A stretch of DNA of 64,000 nucleotides from Saccopteryx bilineata (lineage: Eukaryota > Chordata > Mammalia > Chiroptera > Emballonuridae), in NCBI RefSeq assembly GCF_036850765.1, contig NC_089490.1, positions 244,664,562-244,728,561 on the forward strand. Direction: 5' to 3'. Positions 20,978-31,430 of this stretch are shown here, in pieces. The translations under genes were made by a program, and so were the position numbers. Each line of letters starts with the position of its first letter. Position 1 is the stretch's first letter. The notes beneath the pieces were generated by a model that worked only from the letters and a program-made list of their open reading frames with translations, made no database searches and had not been told where the DNA came from.

Positions 20978-22811
20978 TTTTTACCAACCTGTTTTTCTTA
21001 TATCTGCACCTTCCTACCTGCATCTTTAGTGATTAATTGGAATTGAGCATCTCTGTCTATTGATAGGACTACTGTCTATTGAGATAGATTACTTGGAATC
21101 ACAATTCTGATTAATGCTTGCCAGTCACCTGACCTCACAAAGAGCCTCATCCAGGAAGCCTGCTGCTCCAGTCTGTCTACCAGATCTGACACTTCCAGAT
21201 AGCAATTCTGGCCCAGGAAAAGATCAGGTGTGTGTGGAAATGTAAAATTGGTGCTTTGACCTGGTTCCTCTCCCCTGTTTGAGGCTCGTCCTATGGACGG
21301 GTAAGCACGCTCCACCCTCCTCTGTGTCCCAGAGACTCCTCTGCCGACCCACACTCTCCTTCTCCTGACAGCTCTGCAAAGGCAGTATCTTGGAAAGTCT
21401 TGTAGCTGAGCAGTAACGGTGCTTTCACAGGCTATATGCACTTTTAATTAAACTAATAAATCATATAGGTTGAAGCAATACTTTTGTGCTTTAGAATTCA
21501 TAAAGTACTAGCAAAAAATTTTTACCAAGAATCACATATGGACTATAAGTACTTCAATCATCAATAATCTATAAGATCTCTATAGGTGATATGACTTCAA
21601 CAATAGATTAAATTATAGGAAGTTATCAGATATCTAAACATCTACTTTACCTGTACATTTAACTCTGGACTATTCCTGGGCACTCATGAATCATTCATTT
21701 GGTGGAACTTCTCAGCGTTTGCTCTGTACCAACTTCTGTGCTAGATTTTGGGGGTAGAGGTAGTTTCTGAAGTGAGGGTCATCAGTATCCCCCCCTTCAC
21801 AAGATTACTCAGAGGACAAAGAATTTGACTAGATGACAGAAGATGCTGAAATTGTAAAGTCCATAAGAAAAGGGTGAACTAATGGATGTCTATATCTGTG
21901 AATAAAATGAGCATTAGAAGTGGAGAGTTTGGCCTGTGACTTCTGTTCAAACACCAAGACCAATGCCTTCTCGGGAGATGTTTTATTATTAGAGGCTAAT
22001 TGGTTCTCTGGGAGTGAACTTGGACAGTGTTCTCCTTCTGACATAACTGTGAGTCCTCTCCAGGGGCCTCATAAGACTCTAGCACATCAGAGCCAATTTC
22101 TGTAGTTGGTTGACATGTAAAAAAACATCTCCAAGAAAAATAAGAGGAGTCCAGAGAAGACGCAGGGGTGGGGAAACTGGCAGGCATGTGAGGGTGGGAA
22201 GCTGCAAGGGAGGACTAAAGTCAGGGGGGTTGAGAAGCTGCTTGATTTTTATAAAAACACAGTCCTAATAGATTCTGCCAACACAGCTGCCCTGATCTCT
22301 CTCCTGGTTATGGTAAAATAGCAATGAAGGGAAATCGTAGATGGATATTAACCAAGAAAGAAGTTTACTCAGAAACATAAGTTCATGCAAATAAATTGGC
22401 TTTAGGCAAGTTAAGAAACAAGGAAAATTCCTAAAGGGGACACAGGCAGTTTTCTGTCGGGTCAGGTGGAGGAGCTGGCTCTGTCTCAGCTGCCTGGTGG
22501 ACTGCTCCTCAACATTTGCTCTGTGAACCTGAAGACTTGGGTGGTCCATGCCAAAGGGTCCCCTGTGGCCCTCCAGAGTATGTCCTGTAACAAATTATTG
22601 GACCAGCAACAGGATCTCAGCACAGTTAAGTAGGTGAGAGATAGAGACTGTGAAACAATGTGGCCAACACAGTTCCATAGACTAGACATAGGTTTTGGGA
22701 GTCACTCCTACTGAATCCTACTGTTCTGGGTCCCCCAGGGTGGAGTATTCCACTCTTCATTCAAACTCTGCTGCTGAGGTTCCTCACTGTTTCATTTTAA
22801 GCTGAGCTTGT
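20978..22811. other. Unassigned DNA
   Basis: About 1.8 kb with no recognised gene or repeat. A minus-strand frame of 121 codons (21076-21441) and smaller frames at 21829-22187 and 22265-22689 lack known motifs. Confidence 0.35.
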
Positions 22812-22830
22812 CCCCCCCCCCCCCCCCCCC
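22812..22830 (+). repeat. Poly-C tract, 19 bases
   Basis: An uninterrupted run of C, an unusual homopolymer for mammalian DNA. It is a likely site of length errors in sequencing and assembly. Confidence 0.95.
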
Positions 22831-23960
22831 AACTTCCCTGCCAGTTCTAGTCTCCGGAACCAATACATATTTCTCTTCCTCTGAGTCTTCATTTTCTTCC
22901 TCCTTCACTTTCCCCTCGGTCCCCTTTAATTCCTTATTTGTTTTTGCCCTCACGATGGTTCTTTCCTCAGTGCTCCGTAAGTTCTTCCTCAGTGACACAA
23001 ATATTGCATCTCTTTGCCTTCCCACTTCTCATCCTTCCTGCCACCCCAGGACTGTCCCGGTGGCGGAGGCCACCTCAGTCTCCCACGCCTCTGCACAGTG
23101 CCTAGTGAGAGCCGCCATTTATCCTGAGCTGGAGGCAGCAGAGAGGTGGTTTTCACTTCCTTGCAAACACTGCCTGGTGACCACTCTGACGTTCCACATC
23201 AAGTCAAACTTTCTTAATCGGGTGTCTAGAGAGCAAAGACTCCAAGTGCAGCAGAGTGTGCAGGGAGCACGGCTCCTGACCTCAGTGAGCTTGCCATCAG
23301 TTAGAGAGGAGGACAGCAGGTGCACGGATGCTTCCTTAATAACTCATGGGCAGGTAAATGTGTGGAGCTCCAGGTCAAGAAATTCAAAGACTGTTTTCAG
23401 CTCTGCCAGGAGCAATGTATAAACCCATTTTTCCCCCAGGGCCCGATTCCTGAGCAAAGTGAGGGTAAGCTTGATCAGTGTTTCTCAAAGCAGGACATAG
23501 TTTTTTCCAAGTGACACATAGACTCAGAATTAAATAAGATTAAATCACACAACAAGAAAGTTATTTCTTTTTAATTCTTTATGTGGTGACATAAAGAAAT
23601 GGGGCAAAGAGCAGCCTTAGGCTCAGTCTTTGCCTACTGTAGCAGCTCGGACTGAGCAATGTTTTCTGTTCATTATATTTATCTTTGAGCATTTTTTTAC
23701 AAGTTTTTCTCCACTTATGTAATAAGACTTACTTTTAAAATAATGTATTTTAGTAAAAATCATAAGTTAATTTGAAGAAATATATTAAGAAAATAATAGA
23801 CCATAACCTGTGGGTATACCAAAAATTGTGAATGTGTACTGGAATATTCAAAGCTTAGGAAATGTCAAGTAAGTAAACTCTGAGAGCCTTTTCAGCCCTA
23901 TAATTCTTGTGATTTTGAAATGTTTTCAATGGAATGCTGGTGTGGTTAACTAGAACCTAG
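22831..23960. other. Unassigned DNA
   Basis: An open frame on the plus strand runs from the poly-C tract to 23422 (about 204 codons). It starts inside the homopolymer and has low-complexity Ser/Phe/Pro content at first and no known domain later. I do not treat it as a gene. Confidence 0.35.
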
Positions 23961-24151
23961 CAGGGGTCCCCAAACTTTTTACACAGGTGGCCAGTTCATT
24001 GTCCCTCAGACCGTTGGAGGGCCGCCACATACAGTGCTCCTCTCACTGACCACCAATGAAAGAGGTGCCCCTTCCGGAAGTGCGGCGGGGGCCAGATAAA
24101 TGGCCTCAGGGGGCCAGAGGCAGCCCGTGGGCCGTAGTTTGGGGATGCCTG
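23961..24151 (+). mobile_element. Nonautonomous hAT element, internally deleted copy
   Basis: Terminal inverted repeats: 'caggggtccccaaac' at the left and 'gtttggggatgcctg' at the right, with two mismatches over 15 bases. The body includes 'gaccgttggagggcc', 'cctctcactgaccaccaatg' and 'ggccgtagtttgggg'. It is the same family as 39888-40209 but lacks about 130 internal bases. Flanking 8-mers do not match, so the target duplication is lost or the ends have mutated. Confidence 0.88.
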
Positions 24152-24263
24152 ATTGAGATTACTTATTGGAAACATAATATAGCAAATGATCCACTAAGAA
24201 ATAATCTGTGGAATGGGTAGATAACAGTGGAGACAGATAATAAAGGTGTAGATGTTGATGGTA

Positions 24264-24316
24264 TAGGGTGGGGCAAAAGTAGGTTTACAATTGTGAGTCT
24301 TTTGCCTCACCCTGTA
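24264..24316 (+). mobile_element. Tiny mariner-type MITE
   Basis: 'agggtggggcaaaagtagg' at the left and 'cttttgcctcaccct' at the right are inverted repeats, one mismatch over 15 bases, flanked by TA-rich sequence ('gta...tgtata'). This is consistent with a Tc1/mariner TA target. The total length, about 53 bases, leaves almost nothing between the repeats. Confidence 0.75.
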
Positions 24317-25420
24317 TAGAGACACAGGTAATAGATATACAGATGTAGATACCATCTAAAAATAATTATCTACAATATAGAAAAAGAAATGAGAGAAATG
24401 TTCTCATCTTCCTCCCAAGGAGAGAGATAAGGCTTTGAATTCTTTAGCCTAGATTTCTCTTAACTCAGGGGAAATTTTAGTTAAAAAAATTTTTTTTGAA
24501 GTTTTAACCTGCAGAAGTATTTAAACTGTCTTAGCTAAAATGGAGGGCATTCCTGAGAATTTAAAGGAGATTGGTTTCACCTCAAAAACGTGATTGGACA
24601 CTGGGGACTAGAGAACTCTCAAATGTGGCCAAGTCTCAGGTGGCACTCAGAGCAGGGTTTCCCACACTTCCCACAGACCCTTCCACCACCCGAGTGGCCT
24701 GGGCAAACATCGGGCTGCTTGCCGTGGTCTAAGACCCATGAACGAGGACCATGCCTGACTAGCTCCAAGGTCTTGGAAGGAGAAGACATAGAGGGATAGA
24801 TGGCAATAGGAAGTCTTCTTTTATGGACATCTACGAGCCCTCAGACCCCAAGAACAACCTATCTATTTCTCATCAACCCTGTTGTCTGAATCACTAAAAC
24901 CTGATTTTTTAAATAAAAAAATAATGCAACATTTGCATTTTGATTTTTGGACAAGTGCATTTACTTTATAGGGGAAGGAGAAATGGAATAGTTTGGAAAG
25001 GCAGATGCTTTCTTCTCACACTCTCTTCCCTTCTTTTCTCCCCCCTGTCCCGCCCTCCCTTCCTCCCATGCTCCCTTTCTTTTCTTTCTCTCTACCTACC
25101 AATCATGCATACACATGGAATGTGATTTTATATAATATATCATCTAATATTATAATCATATAATAAACATTTACCCAGATATAAAGAGAATTATACCTGA
25201 TATATAATATGTTGGAAGCAAAATAGACAGTTAATTTCCCATCCAACACTTGACAATGGCATGGCCACATTGCCCTGATGGAAGGCCATGAGCATGTGAG
25301 GGTCATCATCACCATTTGGGGGGCTGTGTGTTCACCATTTAGGTCATTTATGTGTTACTCTCTAGAAACATCGTGTCACTTAATTAGAATTTGTAATTGT
25401 ACATAATTACTTTTCCAAAG
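24317..25420. other. Unassigned DNA, AT-rich in part
   Basis: No gene recognised. A strongly AT-rich block ('tataatatatcatctaatat') lies at about 25125-25215. Confidence 0.35.
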
Positions 25421-25424
25421 CTTC

Positions 25425-25500
25425 CTCTTCACAGCATCTAGCAGAGTGCCATGTAGATTATAATTATTTGTGAAATGGATGGATGGGTACTGGGTACATT
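25425..25500 (+). mobile_element. L2 3' end, sense, short
   Basis: 'cacagcatctagcagagtgc' and a terminal 'gaaatggatggatggg' resemble the L2 3' end. Short and old. Confidence 0.45.
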
Positions 25501-25717
25501 ATTTTTAGTCTGATTTTCTCTACAGTCAAAATTTTCCACCCCATAAAAACTTGAGGGAGCCTTCCCTCTGACATTCAGCTTCCAGCCCTGGGAAGTGGAA
25601 AAGCGTGACGAATATGGCAGTTTACTGCACTATCCTGTGCAATGAAAAACTATGACTTTTGGAAACATAGCGCTATTTTCAGATATAAAATGATTACAGT
25701 GAGTGTGAATTAGACTG

Positions 25718-25770
25718 CAGAGAGAGAGAGAGAGACAGAGAGAGAGAGACAGAGAGAGAGAGAGAGACCC
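25718..25770 (+). repeat. (GA)n microsatellite with CAGA interruptions
   Basis: About 50 bases of alternating G and A with 'gacaga' interruptions. No attached SINE was recognised. Confidence 0.9.
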
Positions 25771-26544
25771 TAGCGAAGTGTCTAACCTGGGGAGAAAGGG
25801 AAAGTGAGCTCTTGCACTGCTCGGCCTGGTCATCGAGCTGTGTGGCTGGATGCATGTTAGTCTTCATTTCTGAGGTGGAAAAGGGAATATTTAGAGATGC
25901 CAAGAGAAAAAATCCACAATTATTTCCATGCAAATGTTGGCCAAGGAGGCATTTGATAAATTCATAGATCCTGGCTCTTGCCTGGTTTTTATTAAATATT
26001 CTAGCCTTTCCTGTGAAAAATGGGGAGTGATTTCATGCTTTCATTATTCGAACCCGTCTGGTTTCACCAGACACTCCATGGCTACAGTCAATTCAAAAAT
26101 ATAAAATATATTTCTTCAATTTATGTGCAGTTAGGAGGGAAGTCTGCTGGGTATTAGACCCACTGTGGTGGCCATCTAAGGGGTACTTGATGGCAGAAAC
26201 AGGTGATGACAGAAACCCAAAGTTTATTTGACGATCCTGAGAATATTGGACTTTACTTAATTTTGTCCATTTAGTCTAATGAGTTTTATCCAATTGTGAA
26301 TACTTGTTTAAAAGGCGCCAGGTTCATTTTCTCCTATATCCATACAACTTCTGAATTATTTGGATTAAAATTAACGTCATCATCACTCTAATTTGTTTGC
26401 CCCATTTCCCCTCAGTGTCATCTGGCGCCTTTTATCCAATGATAGTCAACCAGTCCTTAACTCCTTGTCATTCCTCATGGTCTCTCTGGCCGGGTTCAGT
26501 TGAGATGAATGAACACTGATCGTGACTTTGTTCTGACTGAACGC
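25771..26544. other. Unassigned DNA
   Basis: No gene or repeat family recognised. Confidence 0.35.
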
Positions 26545-26712
26545 TAGAATTAAGGTAGTAAAGGGTAAAGGGAGCCAGGTAGACGGTGATGAAAGATGAT
26601 ATGACGTGGGGTGGTGGGCATCCAATGCAATGTACAGGTTATGTTTTACAGAAACCTACATAATCTTATTAATCAATGGCAATCTTATAGATTTAATTAA
26701 AAAATAAATAAA
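26545..26712 (+). mobile_element. L1 3' end (3' UTR), sense
   Basis: 'gatgaaagatgatatgacgt', 'caatgcaatgtacaggttat', 'acctacataatcttattaat' and a tail 'ttaattaaaaaataaataaa' match the L1 3' UTR seen at 17555. A SINE begins right after the A-rich tail, suggesting the tail served as its target. Confidence 0.7.
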
Positions 26713-26715
26713 TAT

Positions 26716-27116
26716 GGCCCCGGCTGGTTTGCTCAGTGGTAGAGTGTTGGCCCAGCATGTGCATGTCTTGGGTTTGATTCCCAGTCAGGGCACACAAGAG
26801 AAGTGCCCATCTGCTTTTCTACCCTTTCCCCTCTCACTTCTCTTTCTCTCTCTCTTTCCCTCCTGCACACTTGGCTCGATTGGAGTGAGTTGGCCTTGAG
26901 TGCTAAGGATGGCTCCATGGCCTCTGCCTCAGGTGGTAAGAAGAGCTTGGTTGCTGAGCAATGGAGCGATGCCCCAGAGGAACATAGCATCATCCCCTAG
27001 TAAGCTTGCTGGTGGATCCTGGTCGGGGCACATGTGGGAGCCTGTCTTTGCCTCCCCTCCTTTACAAAATAAAAATCAATCAATCACTCAATCAATAGAG
27101 AGAAAAAAAAAAAAAG
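26716..27116 (+). mobile_element. tRNA-headed bat SINE, older copy
   Basis: A-box-like ('tgctcagtggtagagtgttg') and B-box-like ('gggtttgattccc') segments are followed by the SINE body with many C-to-T changes, then an A-rich tail with 'aatcaatcaatcactcaatc'. More diverged than the copies at 14702 and 16807. Confidence 0.88.
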
Positions 27117-27214
27117 AATAGAGAAAGGTTATAAATTCTTCCAGAATGAGGGAATTCTGGATTCTTCCTGTGGGAAACAATGTCAACCCAATATTCTTAA
27201 AGTAAGGAATTAGC

Positions 27215-27330
27215 CAACCTAAGCACAGTTTCTCCATCTGTGAAGTGAAAATAACAATACTTTTCTCATGAAGCTGTTTTGAGAATTAAAGAAGCTATAT
27301 GCAGGGAACCCAGCATATTGTAATGAGAGT
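27215..27330 (+). mobile_element. MIR SINE, sense, partial
   Basis: 'cagtttctccatctgtgaag' and 'agctgttttgagaattaaag' are the diagnostic 3' half of MIR. Confidence 0.65.
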
Positions 27331-27619
27331 GTATCCTTAAGAAATCAAAGTTTTTCTTTTTATTTTTTGGTTAAACCTACCCTACTATGTCCTTCTTAAA
27401 TAAGAATCATTTGAAGACTCTTTGGTGAAAGAAAAGCAAAAATAAAAAGATATTCTTTTGAAGATACTGACAGCCAGTGGCTAAGGGTGGGAGAAGGAGA
27501 TGCTAATGTAAGTTTTATTACTTCTCTTGGGTCTATTTTAATGGCCTCCAAATAAGTTCTGCATGAGAGTTTGCTACCTCCCGTCCTTCCTAGATGTTCC
27601 TGCTGGGTGAACACAGTTT

Positions 27620-28128
27620 AGGCAGACTATGACAATTCCTTGCTTAGAAATCTTGAATGACTTCCTGTTCTTTAGTGAATCGCATCCCAAATCACACGAT
27701 CAGTTATGAAATGCCTTTGAAACCTCATCGCTCCTACAGCTTCTTTCTACACTCCAGCTAGACTGGACATGGTTTATTCCCAGAGGTGCCCTACCCTTTC
27801 CTGCTCTGGGTCTTCTTTTGTATATGGTTTTCTTCTCTGTGAATCTCACTAGGAGCTCAAGTCAAAATTTTCTGCCTAATTTTCTTTCCTGATCCTACCA
27901 CTGAAAATAAATTTCTTGGACTTCTGAATGTCTAAGTTTTATTTATGTACATCTGTAATGACAGTTAAACATTCTATACTATGTTGTGGTTATTTTTCTG
28001 AGTTTTATCTTACAAACTGGCTTAATAGCTACTTAAGGTACTGTTGACATTTTAATTATATTGTATACAAGACCCAATACAGAGTTAGTGCACAATAAAT
28101 GTTTGCTGAATAAATGAATGAATGGCAG
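27620..28128 (+). mobile_element. L2 3' region, sense
   Basis: The order of segments ('cctttgaaacctcatcgctc', 'ctttctacactccagctaga', 'caagacccaatacagagtta', 'caataaatgtttgctgaata') is that of the L2 3' end. It is diverged over its length. Confidence 0.6.
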
Positions 28129-28832
28129 TGATTGTTTTTAAAATTTCTGTGTGGTTGAGAGGCAAGATAAAGGCCTAAATATACATAGCAATGAAATCAC
28201 GGGTAGGGGTAGGGGTCTGAGCAATTGGTTCAGAATTTCAGTGGAGAAATAAGTAAAAATTCTGACAGGGAGATTTAGCTTGGCCACTGAAGATTTTAGT
28301 GGTCCCTCCACAGGGTATTAACAGTTGAGAATAATACAAAGATCTTCTCAGTACCCACAAAGTAAATTAAAGCCAAAAGGAATCTTTTTGTTTTATATAC
28401 CAAAAATTGAATATATTTTTTGTGTATAAATATTATTGTATAAATTATTTAAAATGTTTTCCCTTGGGACAAAGAAATCTTTCAGAACTCACATGTAGAA
28501 CTTATCTTCTATCTTTGCTGAAAATAAACAACACCTTGAGCCATGATTTGGGTTACAATTTCTACAATTTCTTCACAAGGAGTAATCTGTAGCAATGGTT
28601 TAAGGATGAATAGTTTCTACAATGCAATAATATTATGATCTTTGAGTAAATTATGAACACATGGATTAAATTTTCCTTATAGAAATCATTCATATTAAAA
28701 TAATAAGGGTTTTTCTCATATCCAGATTTTACTGAAGCTTTAGAAAAACAGATTCATGAACTAAATGAATGAACCCATCAGACAGAGATGGTATGCTCTT
28801 CTTTGCAATTATAATGTGCTGATCTGTGACTA
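28129..28832. other. Unassigned DNA
   Basis: No gene or repeat recognised. The left copy of the SPIN-like target duplication is at 28833-28840. Confidence 0.35.
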
Positions 28833-28840
28833 TCCTAGAG

Positions 28841-29054
28841 CTTTGGTTCTCAGCCTTTTTAATGCCGTGACCCCGCAATACAGTTCCTCATGTTGCGGTG
28901 ACCCCAAACCAAAATATAATTTTGGTGGCTACTTCCTAACTGTAATTTTGCTACAGTTATGATTCGGAATGTAAATACCTGATATGCATTATGTATTTTC
29001 CAATGGCTTTAGGCGACCCCACAGGGGTTGTGACCCACAGGTTGAGAACCGCTG
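28841..29054 (+). mobile_element. SPIN-like hAT nonautonomous element with 8-bp target duplication
   Basis: The ends are 'ctttggttctcag' and 'gttgagaaccgctg', inverted repeats with a few mismatches. The target duplication 'tcctagag' is perfect (28833-28840 and 29055-29062), as expected for hAT. Internal text ('aatgccgtgaccccgcaata', 'cagttcctcatgttgcggtg', 'taactgtaattttgctacag', 'ttaggcgaccccacaggggt') is the layout of SPIN-group hAT elements and their relatives such as rodent URR1. At 214 bases it is nonautonomous. Confidence 0.9.
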
Positions 29055-29062
29055 TCCTAGAG

Positions 29063-29479
29063 TGAGGAAGACTGATGAGAGGGAAAGGGATCCTTTGTGT
29101 CACGGCCTAGGTCAAATGTCAAATTTCAGGAATCCAGATGTGAACAGTGGTAACTCTCGGGGATCTGAGGGTGGAGGGTCCATCTTTCCTCAGTGGTGGC
29201 CCTGTCCATATTGTGTACTCAGTGGCACTATCTGAAGCCACAATCAGCAAGTTTCTGTGACCACAGGGCAGGTTGAAAGCCTGCCCAGGATGTGCTTAAG
29301 CCCACAAAATGGGGAAATGCTCACTGTTCTCTCTGCAGAGGGGGTTCAATGCACTAGTCCTGGCCGGTCTGAGACTTGCCCAGTTTTAGCACTGCAAAGC
29401 CCATGTCTCAAGCAGCTCTTTGTCCTGAGTGAGCCCAGACAGTTCACAAAGACCCTCCCCCCCAGTCAAAGCTGTTATT
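29063..29479. other. Unassigned DNA
   Basis: A segment at 29355-29400 ('ccggtctgagacttgcccag') looks like part of an old DNA-transposon MITE, but I cannot assign a family. No gene seen. Confidence 0.3.
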
Positions 29480-29481
29480 GA

Positions 29482-29650
29482 AAGCAGTGGTTTTGACCCC
29501 TCTGTGCATACCTCACTACCTCACATCTGCAGATCTTGTTAAGATTCAGCTTTGTATTCAGTAAGTCCAGGGCGGGGCTACAGATTCTGCATTTCTAACA
29601 AGCTCTCAGGTGATGCTAACGCTGCTGCTGGTCTGGAGAACTGCACTTGG
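29482..29650 (+). mobile_element. MER5A-type hAT MITE, old copy
   Basis: 'gcagtggttttgacc' at the left, 'gtaagtccagggcggggcta', 'attctgcatttctaacaagc', 'tctcaggtgatgctaacgct' and 'tggtctggagaactgcactt' at the right follow MER5A closely. Ends are approximate. Confidence 0.8.
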
Positions 29651-29734
29651 ACTATCAGGGAGAGAGCATCCTTTGTGGACTCAGAGGTAGATGAAGACAT
29701 TTATTATTTACGAGCAGTGCACCCCTGGGGAAGG

Positions 29735-29885
29735 ACTTAAGCTCACTAAGCCCCAATGTCTTCCTCTCTAATAGAGATATTAAAAGTAGCATCTTCCTCA
29801 CAGGGCTGTTGGGAGGATTAATTAAGACAATAATGGTTACAGAGTAAGGTTAAGCCCTCAAGAAGTCTTAACTGCTTTTATTTAT
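29735..29885 (+). mobile_element. MIR SINE, sense, partial
   Basis: 'taagccccaatgtcttcctc', 'acagggctgttgggaggatt' and 'aattaagacaataatggtta' match the MIR core and 3' half. Confidence 0.75.
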
Positions 29886-30204
29886 TACTATGGGCATTTG
29901 TATTGTGCATCATTGAAGTTATCAAAGAGGTGGTTGAGACTGAAAACACGAAGAAGTTGAAGAAGGTTTCAGGCTGACATGTGGCTGATGGATTCACGAG
30001 CACTTGCGGAGGTGCAGGCCTGTCACCAAGTTGGATGGGAAATGGGTTGGACCCATTAAGTGAATCTTAAAGTTCATGTTCACCATCAAATACTAGTCTT
30101 TTACATTTGGCTATGCAATCTGCCTCCCAAGTCTTGGTTCCCTGGAACAGTAGGCATGTGACAAAACTGAATATTTGACTCATGCAGAGAAAGTTGGGCC
30201 CTCT

Positions 30205-30415
30205 GAGCGGTTATGGCGAAGGTTCAACCTCAATTCCACTTCAAGATCTGTACTGTCACTTACTTTGTGAACTTGGAGAAGTTGTGTAACATCTTTGAAT
30301 TTTAACATCCTTACTGCCAACAGGGATAATAATACCTATCTCATGACCCATATGAGAATCAAATGTGAAGTGCCCATGTTCAATTAAATACTCAGTAAAT
30401 ACTGGCTAGTGTTCT
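30205..30415 (+). mobile_element. MIR SINE, sense, nearly full
   Basis: 'tgtcacttactttgtgaact', 'tggagaagttgtgtaacatc', 'caacagggataataatacct' and 'atactcagtaaatactggct' give the full MIR order. Confidence 0.8.
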
Positions 30416-31204
30416 GATGACCCTTTTGGTATAACAGGACTCCTTCCACTTAATATTCATTAAGAAAAGAGAGCTACTGGATTAAATGTGTCGTGGGTGT
30501 ACTGATTCTCAAAATGGGACAATGTCTTTGGGTCTGTATTATCAGATCTTGCTGGTACCTGACCATAAGGAAAACAGCCTTTAAAATTTAATTTCCTGCT
30601 TTATTATGTGGCTCCTTGAAGCATAACCCATTTTTATGCTTACTCACTGGAGCAAAGACAGAGCTGGTTATTTTGTCTACAAAGACAACTATTGTTGAGA
30701 CAATGGGCTGTACCCAAAGCTTGACATTTTCCACATATCAGTTAATACAACTTGATTTGTTATAAGAACTGAAAAGTTGAATTTGAGAAGTGAAAATTTA
30801 TCAAACTAATGTTCGGTAGCAGCAATTCCTGGTAGGGCAGAGAAGATGCAGGAAATATTTGGGTTTGAGAGTTGTGAGGCAGTGATGTTCATATCAGCAG
30901 CTGGTACAAGTACCAATTTATTTTTTAACCCTCACTTTTAGGGACAAGACATTTTTTTCCCTGACACTTGGCCACATTTTTAATGTTGCAAGAAAGAGAA
31001 ACTAAAATATTTAATCCCAGGTCTACAATATAATATGAATGTCATGTTTAAAACTAGGCAAGCTCTTGTTTCAAAAAAAAAACAACACAGCAGCTCACAA
31101 ACCTTTCTTTGGAATTACTTGACTAAACTCACAAATGTTGTCTTGCTTCTGATACCTAGATGCCCTCCTTGGGTATAGAAACAGGTTATGCACTTAAGTC
31201 TCAG
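30416..31204. other. Unassigned DNA
   Basis: No gene or repeat recognised. Confidence 0.4.
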
Positions 31205-31430
31205 TTCAGTGGGAGAAGCTTTGGCTTGGAATTGGTTCAAATTCTAGCTGCTCCACTGAGTAACCATCTAATTTTAAGGAAGTTATTTAACCTCCCTGAT
31301 CCTCATTTTCTTTCTTTATGAAATAGCTATAATCTATTCTTCAAAGGATGTTGGGAAACTTAAATGACATAATGTTCAAAGTGACTCCCACAGAGTTTAG
31401 TTCATAGAAAGCATTTAATAAATATTTATT
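31205..31430 (+). mobile_element. MIR SINE, sense, nearly full
   Basis: 'gcttggaattggttcaaatt', 'aaggaagttatttaacctcc', 'ctgatcctcattttctttct' and 'aaagcatttaataaatattt' give the full MIR order. Confidence 0.8.

Noticed and set aside
22808..23422. 204-codon plus-strand open frame
   Set aside because: It begins inside a 19-base poly-C run whose length is unreliable, has low-complexity content, and lacks any known domain.
28833..29062. Helitron
   Set aside because: Helitrons have no terminal inverted repeats or target duplications. This element has both, with an 8-bp duplication typical of hAT.
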